This document shows positions 57,556-64,000 of a stretch of DNA of 64,000 nucleotides, one piece after another. Source of the stretch: Theropithecus gelada (lineage: Eukaryota; Chordata; Mammalia; Primates; Cercopithecidae); the NCBI RefSeq assembly GCF_003255815.1, contig NC_037681.1:79552606-79616605 (forward strand), in the 5' to 3' direction. How positions within the stretch are numbered: the stretch's first letter is position 1; each line of letters starts with the position of its first letter. Under the pieces are notes generated by a model. That model worked only from the letters and a program-made list of their open reading frames with translations, searched no databases and was not told the DNA's origin. Position numbers and translations under genes: made by a program.

Positions 57556-59596
57556 CACTCTGATAATTGTTATATATGAACATACGGGACAAACACATTG
57601 GTCCTTTCCTGCCCATCTTTTTTGTGTTTTCTTCTGCAAAATCCTGGCCAACTTATTTACAATTTAATATTCTTCAAGTAATACCTAATGATACAGGCTA
57701 ATGCTGGATTCAAAAGCATTATTTAGATTTTGCACCTTTTTGGCTTGAAATTTAAGATAGTTTGCTTGGCCTTGGTATTTTTGGCCCCGTGCATTGCTGC
57801 CAGTCTTCAAAGAGCCACTTCTCCCTTTGCAGAAGACGCTCTTTCTACTATCAAGAACCTTGTTGTGGAAAAGCAGATTCTCTTTTGTACCACCTACATA
57901 TTTCCCAAAGCCTCCTTGTATTATCAGCTAAAACTGGCAGAGGATATCATACTTCTACCACCTGTATGCTTGTGCCCTTCAGCTTCCTTCTTTGTCTTCA
58001 TGCCTCTAGAGGGACAGTGACTATGTCTCCTAAAGACAGCATTGATTATCATATATAATCACAGAAGACAGTGGAATCTTTCCACACATTTTATCCCAGG
58101 AAAACCATTCATTCCCTTTAGTCTCATAACATCGAAATATGAACTCATGAATGCCTTGGCAGGGAGCCAACTACACCCTCTCTCCTCTGCCTCTTGGAAA
58201 AGATGATAAAACTGTTCCAATGTGACTATCCTGAAAATCCTTTTTCTCCTGTATGGAATGAGAGGGAGGTTGTCAATGCCCTTATAGGAATTCACTAGTC
58301 ATCATCCATGGAAACATTACCCCACCAGTCTAAAATGTCTTTTAACCTTCTTGATATCAGATTCAAATTTTCTCTGGTTCTGCAGCAACATTTTTTTCTT
58401 CTAGATTTCTTGTTGGGTTCTATTTTTTTTATTGTCATTTCGAGTCTTTCATCCTTCCTAATAAGCTGAAACCATAGAATGACACTCACCAAGTGTATTT
58501 ACCTTCTGCTCAAGATAGAAGGCTCTCCTGCATTTGCAGCATGCACAGTGTTGAGGGCCTCAGGCAGCTGGACAAATGTCACAGAAAATTCAGCAGCATC
58601 TTCTGTGGTCCTAACTCCCAGACATCAACATATATTGTTCCCATCTCGGCTCCCCTTATAAAGGATTTCCTGTTCCTTGTTACAGGTAGACTCCTGCTGC
58701 AGGATTGTGTGTGGTGGTGGTGATGACGGTCGGTCCCTAGTAATGCTGCCACTAACCAGTGTTCTGTATGGGTTAGATAGGCATGTTGTACAGACCATGC
58801 ACTGAATTACCGAACTGCCTTGTTTAAAACCAAAGAAGGGCCTACCTGGAAAGGTGACGTTTTCATTGCCTCTCATTTTTCTTTACTGCTCATCCGCCTA
58901 ACATCTAGTTAAATCAATTGGAATCTGATTAGAGGGCTGGGAAGATGAATGAGAAGTGGTTGATTGGAGTACTAAAAACTTTGTGGATTTGTGTAGACTT
59001 GGACCAGGGAGCTATAGAGTTTGGGGGTACTGGGGACCAAAGGTTTCTGGGTCGAGGCCTGCGTCTTGGGTTCTTTACCCACAGAGGAGGGACAACTCGA
59101 GCTCTGAACAGGAGAAAAGGAAATGATGCTTCTCCTCACATCTTCCTTCTGTGAGTTCCTTATCCACTCGTCTCACTTTTTACTCGCCTTGTATGTCATT
59201 GTTTTCTGTTTCTTGGGACCAAAGGACAGCCAAAGCAGTTTGGATATTAATTCAGCTACATGATGACAGACTTGATTTTTATGGGCTAGCCTTGGAACCA
59301 AACTACTATTAAAGTCTCATTTCTGTGGAAAAAATCATTACAAATTTGAAAGACATTTACAAGTTAACTTTTGGAATTAAACAAATTTGTCCCTTGGGGG
59401 CTGACTGTACAAGATTCACTAAGTATTCATAAATAGAAAAAGATAAATATTAGAATGCTATATTTCTAGCTTATGATACCTAGTGTTCAATTAGTATGTT
59501 TTATTATCAAACCAGATAAATAAAAATGTTACTTCATAAAAACAGAGACTATAATATTTTAAAAGTTTTTTTAAAAGCAAATTTTATGTAGGCCTT
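57556..59596. other. Single-copy stretch, no gene recognised
   Basis: Overlapping frames of about 96-98 codons at 57730-58058 sit in different phases and show no domain. No transposon identified. Confidence 0.45.
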
Positions 59597-59702
59597 GAAG
59601 CCGTGTTGGCCAGCCTGGTCTCGGACTCCCGACCTCAGGTGATCCGCCTGCCTCAGCCTCCCGAAGTGCTGGGATTACAGGCATGACCCACAAAGCCCGG
59701 CC
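59597..59702 (-). mobile_element. Alu 5' fragment, minus strand
   Basis: Only the first ~105 bases of an Alu are present in reverse: TTGGCCAGCCTGGTCTCGGA through GTGCTGGGATTACAGGCATG to AAAGCCCGGCC. There is no poly-T. The remainder was lost or never inserted. Confidence 0.9.
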
Positions 59703-61459
59703 AAATGTTCTTTAATGGGAATTTGTGTTAAAATAAAATTCTCCATGTAATATATATATATGTAAGTCTGTGTGTATATGCATATGTATATTTCCCAACA
59801 GAATTGCTAAAGTAAAAGTGATAAGGCAAAGATGATATCTGTTTCCATAGAAGCATCTTTCTGAAACGAAACAAATAAAAATTATACTTTGTATCACTAG
59901 TAAAATTTAACTTGATTATCTGAAGACTAATTATATTAACTTATATTACCTAAAGTGCAGTTTTTCCCCCACTCTAGTAATTAGAGGGATATTAATAGCT
60001 GTTATATTCTAATACTTGAGAGTCAAAACTGGTAATGTACCCTCCCTCTGCCCACAATTTAGCACATGGCAAAATAATGATACAAGAGACATTACAATAT
60101 ACAGTTGTCAAAATGTACCTGGAAGCTCTTAGAGGAATATTAGAACAACTGGCGACAGGTGAAATAAAAGAAGTCTCAACTTTCTGAATTCAGGAGAATT
60201 CAGCAGAATTTCCTATAATGTCACTTTGGGCATGTAAAAATGTTTCCCGCAATTAGAATAGCAACTACATGTGGAATAGATTCAAAACTGCTTACTAAGT
60301 TGTTTGTTATCTATTTCCCTTTGGTTTCCTGAGGCCACAGAGACAAGGAATTGGCCTGAGTTTTCACCTCAAAAACTGAAGCACATTAGCAGTGGCACCT
60401 TTTCAGGCGCTCCTGTGTCATTCCCCGAAAATCACAGACACGCAGTCCAATTAAAATTGTACTTTGTGGAAACCAAAGGAATGTAGCCCAGGAGCACCTA
60501 GGAACTGCTCATATGCTTGGAGAAGCTAAAAGACACGCGTACATGAACCACAGGAAGCCTTCTCTGGCCCTCTGAAAATAAACACATCTTTTGCATAGAT
60601 GCTGTCTCGTAGCTGCCAGTGCTCTGCCAGGGAGAATTGTTATTTTAAATGGAGACTCTTTCTGTATCTGCAGGAAGAATTTATATCCAGTCAGAGAGAA
60701 CGTAGAGAGCAGTTCTTGTTGCCCGTCACATTTTAGTGCAGGGAAGTGCTTTGCCCTAAAGGTGCCAGGTAAAGAGAATTGCCAAGTAAAGAAAATTTAT
60801 TGAATGCATTTTCCAACAGGGAAGCATAATCTGACATTTTTGTTTCTTGGATCTCAGAAAAATAACTTTCCTCAGTTCTTATATCAAGTAAGAGGACATG
60901 CAAAGGCAAAAACAAAAACAAAAATACCATTTGGTCTTAGAATGCATTCATGTACATTTTCTTCTATTTGATAATGTTTTATTCATAATTATTTCATATG
61001 CTTTTCTTTTTTCAAATGTCTGCCTGCAGCACACGTCAGGATGCTGGATTTCTTAGCAAACGCTCTCCTTGGAACCACATTATCATGGGTCCGTATGATT
61101 ATTCCCTTAGGACTATCCACTTGAGAGTAACGCAATGGCCTCCACCTCCCAGCCTTTAGGACCTAAATGATGGAGTTAAAGAATCAAACTTTCTTTTGAA
61201 AGCCAGTGGCAGTCCCACGTCCACGTCAGGTTTGAGGGGTGCTCTCCTCCCTGACTGGCTAGTAGGTGAGGTCCTTGGTATGTTCATCCCTTCTTACCTG
61301 AAGCCTCTCCCTCGTTTTAGTTCCGATTGATTTCGCCTTCGTTGTGCTCAGATTTTGTGGGTTTGTTCAAACTGCTCTTGGGAGGAACACAAAAGTATTA
61401 ACATTTTGCCGACTCCAGGACTTTAGAAAACTTAGGCTTGAGTGAAAAACAAACTGACG
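59703..61459. other. Single-copy stretch, nothing recognised
   Basis: AT-rich with TATATATATATG near 59751. No gene or transposon recognised. Confidence 0.45.
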
Positions 61460-62170
61460 GATTCAAATAATATAAACGCACCCAATTTCAGATCGTATTC
61501 TCTCTTGCCTTGTCTCACAATGCTGGGCTGTCTCCCTTTGCAAAACAACTGCAATCTCTACACGCCACTCCAACCTGCTCCGTGACAAAGCGTAAGGTTC
61601 CACCTCTGAGCAGGTAAAATATGTTTGTTAGGGAAGGACTGCTCGGCAGTAAGGATGACAACAATTAGCACATGCTACTCATTAACAAACGGAGATTAGA
61701 ACGCAGCCGAAATGGCAGGCTGCCATCAGTGTGATAGTTACGGGGCAGTTTAATTTCTAACGAATGTGAGTGCTGGATCAGTAACAATATTCGACAAAAT
61801 GCCGCCTGCATTCTCTTATGGCTTTCATTACCAAATTGAAAATCTGTGTAGATTTCTGAAAATTACTTTTAAATGTAGCCAATCTCCTAGACTGCAAGGC
61901 TTGATTTGCTGGTGAGGGAGCCCTGCTGTGAGATTTTAATGAAAGATCATAGTGGCCCTCCAAGGCCAGCAAAGAGCTATGGGCCCTGGAAGACCCGAAA
62001 TAATCTGTTTTACTTTTAATGGCAGCCATTTTATATTCATTAAGATCAAAATGCAGTTTTGCAGGCAAATTGCAAAGCTGTTCCACTCACAGCTTGAGAA
62101 CCTGGAGGCCCTACAGCTTTTTATCTTGTTCATAAGCAAATATGCAGTTAATATCTTTTAATATGCTTTG
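61460..62170. promoter_or_regulatory. Candidate conserved non-coding block
   Basis: Transposon-free with scattered CpGs (CAGCCGAAATGG, TTACGGGGCAG, ATTCGACAAAATGCCGCC) and homeodomain-like cores (ACAATTAGC, CATTAACAAACGG, TTCATTAAG). Among the candidate blocks this one has the clearest enhancer-like texture. Still inferred without alignment. Confidence 0.38.
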
Positions 62171-62838
62171 ATGCTTGGTACCTTATGGGTACATTGTACC
62201 GGAGGTTAGAGAACTGCATGTTTCCTTGGCACAGCCAGCCACGAACTAAAGCGGTAGTCCTTTTATTTCCATAATGGCAGAAGAAATGAGTCTCTCTCTT
62301 TTTATCCCCTCCCCATTTTTTAAAAAATATGAGCTCTGCTCAAATAGATTGTAAGGTACTGTATAGTGTACATTCAGGGTCTCAGAGAAGGGGCAGTTTT
62401 TCACTGGGATCTGTCTGTTGGTGGTTCATATTATTTAAATTTATACAGTCACATTATTTAAATGTAAACAGCCAAATAAGATATGATCAAATCAGTGGCA
62501 TCTGGAAACTGTGCTCTCATCCTCTTTGATTGTGAGGTTGTCTGCATTAATAATGGAGTTCTAAAGACTGTGATTCCACCTGATATACTGTATGACCTTA
62601 ACAGTTGTGATTTTATCAGGGTTTCACTGTAGTAGAAAATGAAGGTATTTTGCAGCTCATTTCCAGCAAAGCTAGTTTGCATTATCTTCTGTCCAGAGTA
62701 GTCCTGCCTGTTTTGTGTTATAAAATATCACCTCTCCCATTGCCCCCTTTCTGCTGCACAGCTGTACTTCCGGTCTGGAACCATGTTGTAGATTAATTTC
62801 CATCAGATTTCTCGTAGAAGGTAAATGGTACTGTGCTA
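62171..62838. other. Single-copy stretch, nothing recognised
   Basis: No element recognised between the candidate block and the microsatellite. Confidence 0.45.
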
Positions 62839-63045
62839 AAGGAAAGAGGGAAGGAAGGAAGGAAGGAAGGAAGGAAGGAAGGAAGGAAGGAAGGAAGGAA
62901 GGAAGGAAGGAAGGAAGGAAGGAAGGAAGGAAGGAAAGAAGGAAGGTCGGTCAGGAAGGAAGGAAGGAAGTCAGTAAGGCAGGGAGGAAGGAAGAGAGTG
63001 AAAAAAGAAAGGAAGGTGGGATTGAGGAGGGAGGGAAGGAAACAC
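62839..63045. repeat. (GGAA)n microsatellite and purine tract
   Basis: About 22 uninterrupted GGAA units run from roughly 62848 to 62935, followed by interrupted GGAA/GGAG-type sequence to about 63045. The strand is almost purely purine over about 200 bp. It produces long false frames on both strands (EGRK and SFLP repeats). Confidence 0.98.
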
Positions 63046-64000
63046 TGCACTACCTCCTCCAATTCATCCATTTCTATCTCATCTCTAAGACAAGAAATAA
63101 GGTTGATGCAAGTGGATCTTATTACTCAACCTACAACTCCATCTTAATTCTGCCTTAAGCAATAGGCAGGGGTTAGACATAATTGTCTAGAATCACAGGA
63201 CTCTCCAATACTTACAAAAATAATATTTAGAAAGAAAATGAGGTCCTTTTTGGTAGAAAAAGGACCAGCCAGGTCTGTTTCAATTTGCCCAAAGATTTGG
63301 AGGCTAGGCCAACAAAAAACAGAACTTTTGCTTCTTTGCCCAAATTATCTTGGTTTTTGAATGGACTCAGGGTGTCAAAATCTTAGAACCAGGGCGGGGA
63401 TGGGAACCCTTTTTGGTGGGAACAAAGCCTTCCATCACTATGCAGCATCAGATAAGGGTGTTGTCCTTTTTTTTTTTTTTTTTTTTTCACTTTATAGCCA
63501 TTGAAATTTCAGCCCTCTTGAAGTGTGCTGTAGGGCCAGCTAGTTTAAGAATGGGAGTTAGCTTCTTTGTGCAAGTTAATACCCATTGTGCTGTCTCTAA
63601 AAAATAATGTAAGTTAAGACAGCTCCATAGAAAGGCCAGCCTTTGTATCTCCAGGCCCGCCCAACCTTTGTACTTAACCGTGCCCACAGGCATATTATAA
63701 TATTGTATGACATGTTTACAAGTCCTAACATCTTACTTTGTGCAACTGCATAGCTTCTTTGCAGGCTCGAGAATTCAAGCTTGGACTGTCTGATGAGGGA
63801 ATTTGATAACCCCCTCTCCCTGGGTCTCAGAGCAAGGTGAAGGTGTCTGGCCTGCCAAGGCACAATTTAATGGTCTTCTGAAAACACTCAAAAGGCAGAC
63901 ATAAATGTGTGGATGGGCAGCCAGCCAGCCTGACCTGGGGGATGGGGCCAGTTGATTTTAAGCAGGGTGAGGTCGGAAAGGAATGTTTCAGACCAGAACT
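63046..64000. other. Unassigned end stretch, no gene recognised
   Basis: A poly-T run at 63468-63487 is followed by sequence with AGGCCAGCCTTTGTATCTCC and CCCCCTCTCCCTGGGTCTCA that could belong to an LTR, but I cannot name it. Confidence 0.4.

Noticed and set aside
57730..58058. Overlapping ~97-codon frames as a small secreted protein
   Set aside because: The first starts with a hydrophobic stretch (FKIVCLALVFLAPCIAA) resembling a signal peptide, but there is no supported promoter, splice or homology, and the alternative frame is equally long.
62793..63147. Long frames on both strands encoding EGRK and PSFL repeats
   Set aside because: They are translations of the GGAA microsatellite in register with the codon triplets; not a gene.
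1..64000. tRNA, rRNA, snRNA or 7SK genes
   Set aside because: No sequence with the required boxes or folds was recognised; tRNA-like signals belong to MIR and Alu SINEs.

Overview
This window is primate nuclear DNA, most likely from an Old World monkey (macaque, baboon or vervet type). Two young AluY copies (6312-6610 plus strand, 16274-16580 minus strand) carry the GGCTCAAGCC variant near the 5' end. The same copies read GATCCGGCC and GATCCAGCC in the right monomer. I associate this combination with cercopithecid AluY lineages. I see no bacterial or viral genome organisation, no operons and no CRISPR. I also see no host protein-coding gene that I can support. All longer open frames fall in L1 remnants, Alus, simple repeats or unremarkable single-copy DNA. 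The window is best read as intergenic or deep intronic sequence, rich in retroelements and carrying several blocks that look like candidate long-range regulatory DNA. Layout. 1-6200 is mostly single-copy, with a 168-bp inverted repeat (2353-2522 / 3467-3634) enclosing two tail-to-tail L2 ends, one Alu and one MIR. 6200-16600 holds an MIR split by a young AluY, an intact-looking MER1B with an 8-bp target duplication, a probable ERVL-type LTR, MIRs and a second young AluY. 16600-23600 is single-copy DNA with L2, MER5A, two MaLR-type LTRs, an Alu monomer and an MIR. 23600-36900 is a nested retroelement nursery: an old antisense L1M was hit by a plus-strand THE1 (MaLR) element, whose 5' LTR was later split by a near full-length 6.2-kb L1PA and whose internal region took an Alu. 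An antisense MaLR LTR and an AluJ sit further along the same L1M. 36900-47300 is mostly single-copy, with a 222-bp direct duplication (38456-38677 / 40305-40528), an AluS and blocks that look like conserved non-coding DNA. 47300-57600 has MIRs, a plus-strand L1 3' end split by two Alus in opposite orientation, L2/MIR mosaics and an antisense CR1/L3-like LINE remnant. 57600-64000 is largely single-copy, with an Alu 5' fragment, a CpG- and homeodomain-motif-containing block near 61.5-62.2 kb and a long GGAA microsatellite. Nothing acts together as a pathway. The layers here are transposon insertion order and possible regulatory sequence. Repeat-family names come from recognising consensus features by eye, so subfamily names are provisional. 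Candidate conserved elements are inferred from texture only (absence of repeat, motif content), without any alignment.
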